Part shown: in pieces, positions 32,907 to 44,199 of the stretch
Layout: the number at the start of each line of letters is the position of its first letter
Numbering within the stretch: position 1 is the first letter of the stretch
Assembly: GCA_030248295.1 (NCBI GenBank)
Contig: JASANH010001440.1
Location: forward strand, 248,001-312,000
Length of the DNA stretch: 64,000 bases
Source of the DNA: Mesodorylaimus sp. YZB2_4
Taxonomy: Eukaryota; Nematoda; Enoplea; Dorylaimida; Dorylaimidae
Direction of reading: 5' to 3'
Made by a program: the position numbers and the translations under genes
Notes under the pieces: model-generated
Database searches by the model: none
The model's input: only the letters and a program-made list of their open reading frames with translations
Told to the model about the DNA's origin: nothing

Positions 32907-35021
32907 TCAAACGAGCCAATCGTCCACCTCCGCATAGGAAGGAGAGGATAAGACCGATTTATTCTTTAAACTGAAATGAGCTACCAAACAGGCCAATTCC
33001 TTTCGATTGGTTGGATGCCGAGCTCGGACAATTGCCTTATATTCGCCCTGAAACAAGAAAAAAGACCTTATTTGAAAGAAATTCGCAAAACTGGTTTATT
33101 ATTATTTTAATTTGAACTTTTAAACCACTAGTGCACATTCCCTTTGCCTGCTGAATAAGCCAGTAAAGCGTCTCAGCAAAAGATCTTACAGTAACTCTTA
33201 GATGCAAAGCTCCAGTAGATTAAATCTTCAGAAAGGAAAACGGTAGTCTCAAAGTTAATTGGGGAAAAATTGCAGCTGCCCGACCTGCCAGCTCCATAAG
33301 CTCACCTCCAACATCTGAGAATACAAGGCGTTATCCGGATCGGGAATGATAAATTTCTGATCGATATTGTGATACCCGCGTTCCACTGGGCAACCAAACA
33401 CGTCTTGCGTCAATGTGCACGTCTTCAATTTTTTGTATCGGCTGAAACAAATTCTTTTTATTCCATGAAACATCAAGTCAAAGTGGAATCATATTCTTGT
33501 TATTATCACCAACTACACTCGAAATTTGATTTTTTGAGATTCCGTTAGCTGTGGTATAGAAAGTGAATATGATGTCAAGCCTTAAAGAGGGGGCCACAAT
33601 GCGTTGTTGGTACCAACTCTTGAAGTCACTGCTTAAAAATGTCAGTTAGCAGGTGCATGCGGAAATATTTTGGTAAAAAGGAAAACTATAACAGAGGGTT
33701 CCAATCAGTGGGAATAACACCATGATTGACAGAACTTTATAAGCGTAACTCTGCAAGCTGATCATGAGGCAGCTCACGATCAGAACCTATACAGAAAGGT
33801 GTATTCTTAGTGAGGCTAACGTTGCGATCCACTACCAGTCTACATACCAGAAAAACAGACATCTACACTAACAGTATCTCTAGCTCTCTGTCTAAGGTCT
33901 TTTGCGAAAGATGGCCAAGTTTCCTCACTTTTTGATATCTGAACTACACCTTCTAAAATCTAATTTTCAGCATCAGCGATTCCCAGAGAGCTGTTTCGGG
34001 AAGGGGCCATCAACACAAAAAAGGACCCGCCATCTCTGAAAGGACCGAGGTTGAAGATGAAAAGATTTGCTGAAGATTTTGGCATTCTATGTGCAGTATG
34101 TATTGGTTTCATTTAACATTTTTCAGTTGTGACCGATAGTGAAATTTGTTCGTCCTGATATCGTTTACTGAGGGCAAAAAATCTCAAATCACAACTGCAG
34201 CGAATATTTTCTTTCTTTCCCCTCACTTTAGCCTAGACTAAAAGAAATGCAGAGTAACTTTCTGTCTTCAGCAAGGTGAAGACTGTATTGGAGAGGATCA
34301 TAAGTAGCAAGGTCTCCGAATTCGATGGGGCTGGTTGGTCTGACTGACTGATGTAATGGCTAAAACAATTGACGATAGGTGCAATAAGCTTTATCCCGTC
34401 TAATCCATGCAGTATCCGCAAAATGGCAGTCCCCGTAGAACTTGTGCTCAGCGGGAGTCACATCACTAGGACTCTCGCTTATTGCCATTTCCTCTCATTG
34501 GGGGACCCCCCGAGCAACAAACCCCACACCGGCCGCCCTCCCCCCCGGCCCCCCCTGTTTAATGAGACCAGCGCACCCAGGCGGCGGGAGATAGTCAAGA
34601 CCGAAGTCTCTGGGCGCAAGTCTGGCGACTACACCTGCCCTAGAAACATCAACCGGAGAGGTTGGCGTCCCAGCCAGGAAAACGTATCGACTACTCCCAA
34701 CCGCCAGGGCTGCTGGTTACATTAACAACGGATAGGTAAAGCACTTTTTCACACGCCCTACCTCTAGGGTTCTTCTTACATTCCTAGACTCCGTTAGCAG
34801 AGAATAACTCTTCACTCACCACGATCCGTAATCTTTGAAACAGGGCATTTTGATCCATGCTTGATCAAAGTACTTCTTTTTCAAGACCAGCTTCACGTCA
34901 ACCAAAGGCGGTAATTTTCGAGTGATATTGGCCTTGATCCTTAAATCCAATACACCGGGGATCTGGATTGGAATTGGTTTGACTGATAATTGTTCAAATC
35001 GAATCGCACGATTGGCCTTGC
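32907..35021 (-). CDS. GM2 ganglioside activator-like lipid-transfer protein, 5' exon missing
   Basis: Three exons are clear: 35021..34820, 33441..33306 and 33047..32907, with phases 2 and 0 at the joins. They encode about 159 residues. Family landmarks are VKPIPIQIPGVLDLRI (GM2A: LEPDPIIVPGNVTLSV), VDVKLVLKKKYFDQAWIKMP (VDLVLEKEVAGLWIKIP), DYGSC, FGCPVERGYHNIDQKF (CHCPFKEGTYSLPKSEF), IPDPD, GEYKAIVRA and LACLVAHFSL (LGCIKIAASL). Cysteines C in MPC, DYGSC, TC, GCP and ACL are in the expected order. The family binds and lifts glycolipids in lysosomes or extracellularly. The first exon, with signal peptide and a WxNC motif, should lie upstream (phase-1 end), but I could not find it. The open frame running upstream of 35021 has a TTTATGTCAG acceptor and is taken as intron. 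Confidence 0.85.
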
Positions 35022-35223
35022 CTGACATAAAGGAAAGCGATTTATGAAACACTATAGTGGGTTTGGCAAAAAATATTGCATGAAGATTTGAAATTTGGCT
35101 CCAACTCTGTACTAAAATGCATACAGGCTTTAGCATTTTTCAAGCGCGCGACATGGATGGAGGTTCTTCTGACTGAGAGCCCATAACATTACTAAACAAT
35201 GAAACTCTTTAGATTATACAAAA

Positions 35224-35620
35224 TAGCGTTCGTTCGGGATCGGGACTCGCTCAATCCTGGTCGGGATCGGGAACAGGATCGGGATTTTCAGAGAGCGTTT
35301 TTTCACTTTTAATTCGCTGTAGGTAACATACATTCCACCCAAGGTAGCCAGCAAATGTAAAGCCAGAAATTTTTTGCGCAGTATTTATGATTGCATTCAA
35401 AATCATGCAAGCAAAAAAGCATAGACCGTCACCGATTAGCAAGCGAATGCCTTCCTTCCTCTATACCAGTTCAATCATCCGCATAAGTTTCTCCAGCTTA
35501 CCGTTCTAGAACACTCCCTTCTCGATCCCTTCCTCTTCTTCACACATCGCCCCACAACACACAATCCCGACCAATTTTTATCAGGATCGGGATCGGGTTC
35601 GGGATTCCGAACGAACGCTA
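35224..35620. mobile_element. hAT-like MITE, 397 bp
   Basis: The terminal inverted repeats are TAGCGTTCGTTCGG and CCGAACGAACGCTA. They are flanked by an 8-bp duplication with one mismatch (ATACAAAA at 35216, GTACAAAA at 35621). Next to each end the word GGGATCGG is repeated several times. There is no coding capacity. It lies between the GM2 activator exons and the 62-aa gene and may separate the missing first exon of GM2 activator from the rest. Confidence 0.85.
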
Positions 35621-35684
35621 GTACAAAATGACCAAGAATCTTCAGAATTCAAATTTCGCGCCCTTTAACTCTATTTCGATTAAG

Positions 35685-35940
35685 CTAGTCGTTAACACGG
35701 GAAATCTGAATAAGATCATCCGATTCACCACAACTGATTGAAAAATAAGATTCTTCGAGCTCACTCTCGTACCTGCTTTTTCAAAATTTCCAGCTCATGC
35801 TGCTGGTCAACAGTGCAAGTCATATCAATTCTCCGATTCACAAATGTGTGCGCCAGTGGTTTGACCCAGTGTCCTCCCAATTTGCATGATACGGCACATG
35901 TAAGAACGGTTTTACATGCTTTCCGACTCCATCTGGCCAT
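35685..35940 (-). CDS. Small 62-aa protein, two exons, unknown
   Basis: Exon 1 (35940..35773, 56 codons) starts MARWSRKACKTVLTCAVSCK and ends ELEILKKQ at a CAG/GTACGAG donor. Exon 2 (35705..35685) after a TTATTCAG acceptor adds ISRVND and a TAG stop, phase 0. The intron is 67 nt. The protein has a basic, moderately hydrophobic first 30 residues (WSRKACKTVLTCAVSC) followed by a heptad-like charged end. That composition would suit a mitochondrial or membrane-associated micropeptide, but I do not recognise the family. Tight spacing to the neighbours on the same strand suggests a compact gene series. Confidence 0.5.
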
Positions 35941-36618
35941 GATTTAAGTCCAAGCTCCTTTCAATACACAAGGCCCAGTTCCAAATTTCAACCCCAAACA
36001 GGACGGGCGGCGGACCACCCTGGAAGTCAACATGAGTAGACTAAGCTAACGGCTGTTTCCGCATATTTCACTTACGGATAGCTTTTTACTTTCCTCTTCA
36101 AAAAATGTTTAGAAATTGGAGCAGGTGCAAGTAGGCGACATTTACTCGCTCTAAGCAAAAAAGACCTATTTCGAAGGTAATCTAGACGATAGGCCCTCAA
36201 AACTCAATTCTTTTCGTCTAAGATGCAGACAAGACGACTCACGAAAAAAGTGACAAGGTGCAAAACTGACATATGTTTCTAAAAATTCGACTCAAAATCA
36301 GACGTCGGAGGCGGTTGTGTTCAAAAATTATTTTTAAAACTACAATAATCGTATTTCGCCAGATGACATTTCGAAAAATGTCAGGATATAAAATATGAAA
36401 ACAGAATGGCTTTTGAGGAGTCGAGGACCACACGCGTCGAAAAGAGGGACTATATCCCCGCGGCACACGTGTCCCGCACGCGTCATTATATTCGGGCCAA
36501 GAGAACTGGAAATGTGACGATTCTTTCCCTCAAGGTCAACATTGACATGACCCAGTGCGGGTACTGTAAGCAAGATTGGCGCGAAAAGGTGTGAAAGGCA
36601 ATGACGACATTGTGTACC

Positions 36619-37272
36619 TCAATGACACAGCGATGGTGACCAAGATGGAGAAAGGCGATGCGGCCATTTCCGGCAAAAAGGAACAGGAAAACAAAGCCAA
36701 ACGAGGACATTGCAAAATGAGCAGGCCAGTGCGCTATACAGCAGAGCTAGGCCAAGTTCCTTGAGACATGAGGGAAAAAGTTCCGATGGGCAGATGGAAG
36801 CAGGCACGCCAGCACAAAAATGAAACCTGCTAAGCACCTTGGCAGCCACCCAAGCGAATCGACTGAGGTAGACAGGCCAGCTTGCATAGTGCATAGTCCA
36901 TTGCGCACCCTGATCGCACACTTCTCTGTACCCACTCTTCAAACCCAAACATTCATGGCAGCTTGCAATGTATGGCTTACCGCAGTCCTTGTATCGCAAT
37001 CGTGTAACCTCGCGCTTCCTTCGGCCACTCGCCATCGACCTGTTGCCGCCATTTGCTTCCTTCGACTCACCGTCCTGAATGCCCAAAGCCTGAACCCGAT
37101 CAAATATCGATCTGATCAAATCACTTTGCACTTCATCCGAAATCGATGATCCTCGCTGGACGCTCTTAGAGATCGGTGAGGCTCGAACGTTCGTTTTCGA
37201 AATCAGAAGCAGAATAAAAGCAAATATAAAAAACGAGCAACTGATCAATCGATTCATGGCGATCAAATTCAT
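36619..37272 (-). CDS. Secreted Cys-containing precursor with furin-like site
   Basis: The ATG at 37272 overlaps the TAA of an upstream reading frame. A second ATG at 37257 gives a cleaner start. Either way a strong signal peptide follows (SCSFFIFAFILLLIS). About 60 residues of acidic/polar propeptide lead to GRRKR, a furin-type cleavage motif, then a Cys-rich stretch KDCGKPYIASCHECLGL...REVCDQG. This layout is that of a processed secreted peptide, growth factor or neuropeptide precursor. The known-family match is missing. The last third of the open frame (after about residue 135) looks less coding-like, and a splice donor may occur shortly after VCDQ, so the true C-terminus is uncertain. Confidence 0.48.
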   Translation of the reverse strand: MNLIAMNRLISCSFFIFAFILLLISKTNVRASPISKSVQRGSSISDEVQSDLIRSIFDRVQALGIQDGESKEANGGNRSMASGRRKREVTRLRYKDCGKPYIASCHECLGLKSGYREVCDQGAQWTMHYASWPVYLSRFAWVAAKVLSRFHFCAGVPASICPSELFPSCLKELGLALLYSALACSFCNVLVWLCFPVPFCRKWPHRLSPSWSPSLCH

Positions 37273-37359
37273 TATGGCTCAAATTCCTGATAAAAATCGA
37301 TAGGACCCGCAATTTTCGAATTGTCCACGAATGGCCAGTTTTCTTGTCGAATGGTCACT
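37272..37359 (-). CDS. Terminal exon of an unknown gene, stop overlapping the next ATG
   Basis: After an ACTCTTTGCAG-type acceptor (exon begins 37359, phase 2), 28 residues run to a TAA: VTIRQENWPFVDNSKIAGPI then DFYQEFEP. The TAA and the ATG of the secreted precursor share an A (TAATG). The upstream exons must lie beyond 37360, but I could not identify them. The peptide looks coding and not random, but the family is unknown. Confidence 0.35.
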
Positions 37360-40300
37360 CTGCAAAGAGAACAGACTGATGTGAGTCGGACCACACGCGT
37401 CGCCAGGCACGTCAAGAGCGGGCGTATAACGAATGAGCGTGGATGAAGAGCGATATCAATCACCGACCCCAGCCCGACTCAGGTATGCAGTACTTTCGAT
37501 TAGGGACTGCCCAAACGAGGTCGTGCCTAATTGCACTCTTATCGTGGCACTGTCCACGAACACGCACTCGATGCAAAGAAAATGACCGTCCTCGCCGATT
37601 CTCCAGAGACAAGGCTCGACACACATTCGCTGTCCCGGCGGGTGGCGGAGGCGGAGCTTAGCGGAGGGCGGGCCACCAGAGAGACGGACGACGAAAGAAT
37701 GTTTCCCGCTCGGTGCCCCAGTGCAGAGACGATGCCGCCTGGGCTGCATGCCAACGAGGGACCACCCTGTCGCGCCCATTTAGCTCGGCCGGGCGCCGCG
37801 CGAGGCCAGCTGTCCAAACACGCGGGCATAACCTGACCAGAGCACAAGCCATATGCCCACAAGAAAATGTTTTTCTGACATGAGCAAAAACGACCCTTCC
37901 ATGTTTCTGGGTCAAATCCAAATTTTTTCGATACCTTTATTCTTTCCTAAAAATGGTAACATCGAAAAACTTTTCTTTGGTCTGGAAAGAAATCATCGGG
38001 CCTTTTCAGACAGTTTACATTCATCTTATTTTCCGGTGCCATTTAGGCGGGCACCATGCCGGCGCGTAATAAGCCATCTCGCATTGGGCCGGCTTAATGA
38101 CGCCGACAGTGTCGAGCCGCCCCGGGCAGTAAGAAAAGAAAACTATGTACACGGCCCGGGGTGGGAAGGGGCAGAAAAAGAAAACGTTGATGTTTTTGTT
38201 GGGGACCACCATGGACGAGTGGAAAAGTGGGCATAGCGATTAGCTGATTAATCAGTCGGCCCAAAAGTTGGACAATGTAACTGGGAACACCCTAGATCAA
38301 GGTTTTTACTGAGCTGATTGAATGCCTGCTATTCGTTAGGCGTGACGCGTGCCAGGGCGCCGCCTACCTTGCTCAATGGAAACTGGAAACTTAGTGGGAA
38401 CTTGGAAGCCTTGAGGAATGTTCATCGCTAACGTGGAAAAATTTTGTTGTGCCTTTCTTGCTGTGCATTCTGCATCGCAGGGCTGTGAGCGAGCAAAAGT
38501 AGGTTTTTTACGCATTCATGGCATTTTCAGTCAACTAACGCGAGTAGAAACACCAAAGCAGCCATTCTTGAAAAAGTTCTGACAGCCCCAACTGGTCGTG
38601 AGTGTGAAGTGCTCCTACAGTTTCTTTTCCAATCATGCTGTTCAATAAATCTAATCTCAGTCGGGAGGGAGGCCCACTTTTCATTTCCATCCACATTTAT
38701 CGCCAGCATGACGGCAAGGCGAATAAAACAAAAACAAGCACTTGTCATTTTGTTCATCTCTGATTGATCAACAAGACGGCGGGCGGGTGGGCGTCTGGTG
38801 GCCGGGGACCGCCCGCGGGCGGAGCACTCCCCAAGGCAAGCTGCTACAGAAGTCAGTTTCGAATAGCCGTCCAGCCGTCATAAATTGCTTGAAGCCATGG
38901 TCTGATAATCGAAAAGGAGCGTCAGCTGAGCTTTTTCAGACTGAAGGGAAGTGGAAGTGGAAAAAAGATGATTGAGTGGGCGGCCTGAAAGGAGACGGCC
39001 ACCCGCAGAGGTTAGGCCCCAGCCGACAGAAGCTTCGCTACTTTTGTGGGTTGTATTAGCAAAACTGAGGCTGTTGTACGAATATGTGGCCCTAAAGCAA
39101 CGTGCAGACGTCTCCACCCAATTTTCTGATAGTGGGCTAAGGCCTTAAAGGCCTAAACGTCAGAATGATTTATCAAGGTAGTTGCTGCGTAATGGCATTT
39201 TTGAGGATTGAACAGGGTAGATGCCATCAGGGCAATACAGTTTGCCCCTTCAAACAGGACTGATTGTGAGAGCATTATGTCAAAAATAGAAAACTTATTG
39301 AGATCAAGCATACTCAGGCCTCAAATTGGTCCCCGAATAGGTCATCAGCAGGCTGTTAAAATGTCGGCCCAAATTAATCACAACTAATGGAAAGTAATCT
39401 AAGAAACTTTGAGAATTATGATGACGCAACACGTGAGATGTGTGTTGCACATGTACTCGCAGAGCGTGATAGCCGATCGAAAAAGTTTTTCCACTCAAAG
39501 TCGACCTTTCCCTCGACTGCTGTGAAAGGTATGTCGTTCCGTGGTGGTCTTGTACCTCATCAATTGCCCGGGCTCTCACGGTCAGGTGTTAGGTGCCGGA
39601 TCATTAGCGTGTGTGTCAATCAGTGCAAACATGGGGCTGGGGTTTATCGTCAGGGCGGAAACGGCAGGTGTTGTTGACAGAGCAATAGTCAACAATGGAC
39701 AAGGATACTGAGGACGAAGGGAGCCTAATGTTGGAGACAAGATGTTTGAACAAGACATGTTCAGTAGACATGCAGGCGCTGGGCTAAATAATCCACAACT
39801 TTTCGCAGTTCTTAGTTCTTGCCACCGCAAATACTTATTTAGTTTCCCTCAAATAGTCCGCCAGTGGTAGTGTGGAGTATTGATTTATTGCAATTTTGTA
39901 TACTGTAGCTCAATCCGTAGACACCCTGCCGTGACGTTGTCGACAAAGAGGTAGGAAACTGCTCATTGATAGGAGAAAGATCACTCATTTTTTATGCTGG
40001 TACATCAAACACTAAAGCTGTCCGCGAAGATGCGAGACGTCTTCTTAATAAATACTTAACTAATATCCTGGCGGTAACAGTTAGTTCAAATGGGTCTGAA
40101 GAGGGCATATTATTTGAGGGGGTAAATTAGATTAGCAACTTATTTTGGCACATCTAACTTTTTAAAAATCTGATTAGTTTGTCAAAATCAGCCCCCACTC
40201 TGCAGTACATGAAACAGAATTGCAGGTCGAGTCTATGATTTCATGATAGTCCCTCCAAATACAATTTAAACACCTGCTCTTTCACCCGTCTTCCGGCGTT

Positions 40301-41230
40301 GACCAAAATCCGACGAAAGTAGCGTGAACGTCAGGCGTTCAGTACAGCGATTCTAGAGGTACGCGTTCGAACCCCGGTCATGAACGGGTATCTTAACTGA
40401 CAGCTGTGCAACTTTTCATGCGATGCAGATCCAAAACGAGTCGGCGTCAATTCATGAGGGAATCTCCGCTTATAACCTCATCACCCTTATGATGCATGCC
40501 AGAAAAGGTGCAGCGCTGTGTTTGTAACTTTTCCTCCACAAACGTGTAAAGCCACTCTCTATAATCGCAAGTCCGCGAATCCCATGTTTCTGTTTTTGTG
40601 TGTTGGATTTGCTTCGCTTGATTCATGAAAACTTAGGCAAGGCCAGGCAAGGTTCTTATTGCTCCAATGCGAGTGACAAAATGCGCGCAAAGTTTTAAAT
40701 TTTTAGTGAAATCAAAGCGACTTATTTGTTTTAGAACTTTATGCTACAAATTTGCAGATTCGTGAGAACACCTAAATTTTTATCCCATTGCATTGAGAAG
40801 CGTTTCCACCTTTTTCAGATCTCGCGATATAGCAAAGTGTGCCTTGCCTGTTTGGCATGCAAGACGACAAGTTGGGTCGCAGATGCGCATATTTTCTCAT
40901 AAAAACCTTTTCGCTAAATCCGATTCGAGGCTGACCAGCCCAACTCGAGAATATCTTCCACTTCTCAACCCCAACGGAACAAATCTGCTTACTGTACTTG
41001 CTTTTTCCTTCTCCGTTCGGCGGTTATAAGCCTACTCTGTGATTGTGAAGCCCTGCAGTACTGTAAGTAGAAACATGCTCATGCTTTGGTTTGTTATATA
41101 TTATAGCCGTTGCAGCAAAATACATAGAAACCGCACAAAGATAATTTAAAAAGCTGGCCAGGCCACAAAGTAAGCTTAAGAATTAGCGTTCCGATAAACA
41201 TGTTTTTTTTGTAGTTTGCATTGTTTAGAC
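37360..41230. other. Long gene-poor stretch with GC-rich patches
   Basis: At 37600-37830 and 38770-38840 the sequence turns very GC- and CpG-rich (CGGGCGGAGC-type words), opening frames on all six phases; these are composition artefacts. Either patch might be a promoter. At about 40330-40380 GCGTTCGAACCCCGG looks like an isolated tRNA B box, probably a SINE remnant. 40870-41230 is the upstream part of a unit duplicated at 42150 (see the peptide genes). No gene could be supported. Confidence 0.4.
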
Positions 41231-41431
41231 ATGAAGTACTTGGTCTTTTTTATCGCATTCCTCTTTGCCCTGACTAATGTGCGGGATGTGGCTGGCCAAG
41301 GAGCTTCAATTAAAAGGCAGTTCGTAAAGACCCCGCCCTGCTTGGAGTGGAGTGGTGGTATCAAGGCAGCGAGGTGTGTCAAGTACGCAGATAGCTCTGC
41401 GGATCAAAGCTCGGGATCAGGATCAGACTAA
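41231..41431 (+). CDS. Small secreted two-Cys peptide A (66 aa)
   Basis: A single coding exon, MKYLVFFIAFLFALTNVRDV (signal peptide, likely cut after VAG), then a mature part of about 43 residues with CLEW and RC about 11 residues apart. It ends KYADSS..DQSSGSGSD, an acidic Ser/Gly tail. The ATG follows TTTAG by two bases, which suggests a 5'-UTR intron or leader splicing. Polyadenylation signal at 41514. A close paralogue follows at 42594. The function is unknown; the gene family is a local duplication. Confidence 0.7.
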   Translation: MKYLVFFIAFLFALTNVRDVAGQGASIKRQFVKTPPCLEWSGGIKAARCVKYADSSADQSSGSGSD

Positions 41432-42593
41432 GCAAGCATGGAAAGAGACAGTATCTGGGTCATTGTCCTGGGTTTAGGTTCACAGCCGTACTCTAATAAC
41501 TCGCATTTGGAATAATAAAATTTCTGTCAGTGCTATATTTTGTCACAAAAGGCACATCGAGATCCGTAGTAGCTAACCCACAGTGCATACTAGAGAAGTG
41601 TTTTTCATGATCGTCCTGCGCCACACAAGCAGAAAATCTAGCATTTGTCCAATTTTTTCTTCCTTTGTAGAAGAAAAGCAACACCACGACAGAGCCTGAG
41701 ACTTTTCTCGGTTTCTGCCTCTTAGGCGACATGCGGAATGATTGTCTGCGAATGATAGGTTAGCCATACGGCATTTCTGTCAGCAATCTTGCATTGGTTA
41801 GTTGGATTGGGGCACGAGAAGGAGATGTTGGCCTCCTACTCCTGTGCGCGCCCGCTCCTGCCCTGTCTGCCCGCTCCTGTCCTACTCCTGTGTGCTCATG
41901 TCCATACGTCCAATGGAAAGCTCGCGATGTTTTAATTTCTATACTGCCATATCGGATACATAACCAAAAAAAAATATTGCCTAACCTTTTGATCAACAAA
42001 TATACATTATTGCAAGTTTACGAATATGGAGCTGCGCAAGGCCACCTTAATTTTTACTTCTCATGCATCAAAAATTATTTTTCACCCATTCTCTCTGGAT
42101 TATTTTTGCCACAGGGTGTCCGGCCCACCTGACATGGAAAAACAACATGAAAGCTGGTTCGCGGATGCGCATATTTCTGGTGGCTAAGACGTTTTCGCGT
42201 ATTCATCAAAAACACTATTCAGAAAGCGATCAGCACGACACAAGAATATTTTAAAGTCCAGGAAAATCGAGTTATAAAAAAGTGGATCTGTCATTTTAGC
42301 TTTGTTTTTCGTTCTCTGTTCAGCGATCATTAATTAACCTTGTGATAGAATCTTGCTGCATTGAAGTGGCGTAGTGCTGCATAGAATCTTGCTGCAGTAG
42401 GTTCTGTTAAAACTAAAACTGTCTGATATTTCTGAGTAACAACAACTTATTTCAGAAAAGTACCTTGCAACTACACCAAACTTTCTGTCAAATTCGGTCA
42501 GGCCACAAAAAAAAACTTAAAACTAGTGTGCTAGAGTTGCACCTTGCCCCTTCTGCTACATATATTTCATCTTTTAGGTGTAAACGTTTAGAA

Positions 42594-42791
42594 ATGATGT
42601 GCTTGGTCGTTTTCATCGCTCTCACCTTGGTATTGACTCAAGTGCGTGATGTGGCTGGCGAAGGGGAAACAATAAGAAGAAAGCACGTCGGGAAAACATG
42701 CTTGGAGTGGGTGGGTAAGGGCAAGGCGTCGAGATGTACTAAGTACGCAGATAGCTCTGAAGATCAGAGCTCAGGATCAGGATCGGACTGA
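42594..42791 (+). CDS. Small secreted two-Cys peptide B (65 aa)
   Basis: Paralogue of peptide A. The shared residues VRDVAG, CLEW, KA.RC.KYADSS and DQSSGSGSD align along the whole length. The signal peptide is MMCLVVFIALTLVLTQ. There are two ATGs in tandem, the first two bases after a GTTTAG. Polyadenylation signal at 42872. Upstream (GGATGCGCATATTT versus AGATGCGCATATTT near 40881) and downstream DNA are also similar to copy A, so about 0.8 kb was duplicated. Conservation of both cysteines and the tail, with changes between them, suggests selection on the mature peptide. Confidence 0.7.
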   Translation: MMCLVVFIALTLVLTQVRDVAGEGETIRRKHVGKTCLEWVGKGKASRCTKYADSSEDQSSGSGSD

Positions 42792-43971
42792 CAGTGAGCA
42801 AGCAAAAAGCAAAAGTATCTGCGTCGTTCTCTTGGGTTTGGGCACAGCCCATTTCTCTATATATTTGAAACAATAAACTCTGACTTCGCTCTTTTTTGTC
42901 GCAAAGCAAGCACATATCCGCGGCATCACAGAAAATGTTCTTGATGATGGTCCTTAGCCACAAGCAGAAAATACTCTATGCAACAGGAGTTCGTCAGCCC
43001 AATGGGCTTTTTCCTCTGCGGAGATAGGTTCGCAAGGGCCACCTACATACTGTATGGCGAACCGACAAGGGCAACAGGTTTCAGAGGGGATGCAAAATAA
43101 ATAGTAGTCCTGCACTCAAAGGGCAAAAAAGCAAGAGACGCAGGCGAGCCCAAGAGACCTGTTTCGAATTTCCACGCATTTTGTCTGATCCTTCCAGAGT
43201 GCCTAAATACATAAATCACACAAAGAATTCACTCAACGCACCCTTCCCTCAGCATCGCTCTGGCGTACTGTACATGGTCTTTTTTGCACGCAAGAAATCC
43301 CGCCAGTGCTCTCACAATTGATGACATTCTACTGTAGTCGACTCAAAATTATCCTCAATACTAAAGGTGTGCAGCTTTTTTAAAGCGCGGCGCAAAAAAC
43401 AATTGTTGGCTTCTGCGCGTTGCTCTTCACCCTTCGCGGCTTCAGCATATAATTTTTATCAATGAATATGCTGTCTTGTGTTTCTGTTGCCATACCACAC
43501 GCACCAGTTTGGTCACTTTGATTTTGTATGCGTTCAAGCCAAAGATGAATAAAGTCGATCAAATCCAAGGCACTGCCGTAAACCCAACTGAATATCTGAT
43601 GAACTACTGCTGGCATAAGTCTCCCAATCAATGTGGGAGGTTGACTTGACTGGATTCATTTTGAACGTGCATGATCGAAAAGTTGATCTTTTGAATCGAA
43701 AAATTTCACTGATGTGCCTGGTGATTTTACTTTTCCCGTAGACTTCTTACAAATTTAATTTCATGAATAATCTAACCTTTAAACATACGGGTCCGACAGT
43801 TCCAGGCACCTTTTTGTTCTCTCGTCAAATCGCAGCGTCAGCTTGCTCCTAACTTTCGAATTTCTGGAAACTTTTTGTTTCGCAAGAAGAGTAATCGTAA
43901 GGCCAAAGAGCACACTGTAAGTTGTTACTTTTTGAATAGTAATTATATTTGATGCGACGTGGTTTTCTTAG

Positions 43972-44199
43972 ATGCAATTCTTTTGGGTTTTCGCCCTGCT
44001 GCTCTTGCTGACTTCCTCGAGTCTTCAAAAGAAGAGCCGCACTTCTCAACCATGCGTGGACTGTGATCAAGCCTTTGTTCCGGGAGAAGTGCTTGCACCA
44101 GGAGAAGTGGACCCTGGTACAGGAGAGATGGTCCGTGGGTCAGGACCGCGCAAATCGCGTCCCACCAGATATAGAAGAAATATAATGCCTTATAATTAG
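43972..44199 (+). CDS. Small secreted peptide C (75 aa) with CxxC
   Basis: The ATG directly follows TTTTCTTAG. Signal peptide MQFFWVFALLLLLTSSS, then KKSRTSQPCVDCDQAFVPGE, a repeated Pro-Gly-Glu-Val motif (VPGEV, APGEV), and a very basic C-terminus (RKSRPTRYRRN). Only two cysteines, as CxxC. It differs from peptides A and B but shares size, strand, single-exon layout and the AG-ATG start; it resembles peptide D in having CVxC soon after the signal. The role is unknown. Confidence 0.6.
   Translation: MQFFWVFALLLLLTSSSLQKKSRTSQPCVDCDQAFVPGEVLAPGEVDPGTGEMVRGSGPRKSRPTRYRRNIMPYN

Noticed and set aside
37456-37921. Several 80-110-aa frames on both strands
   Set aside because: They arise from CpG-rich composition with few stop codons; the translations lack any domain pattern.
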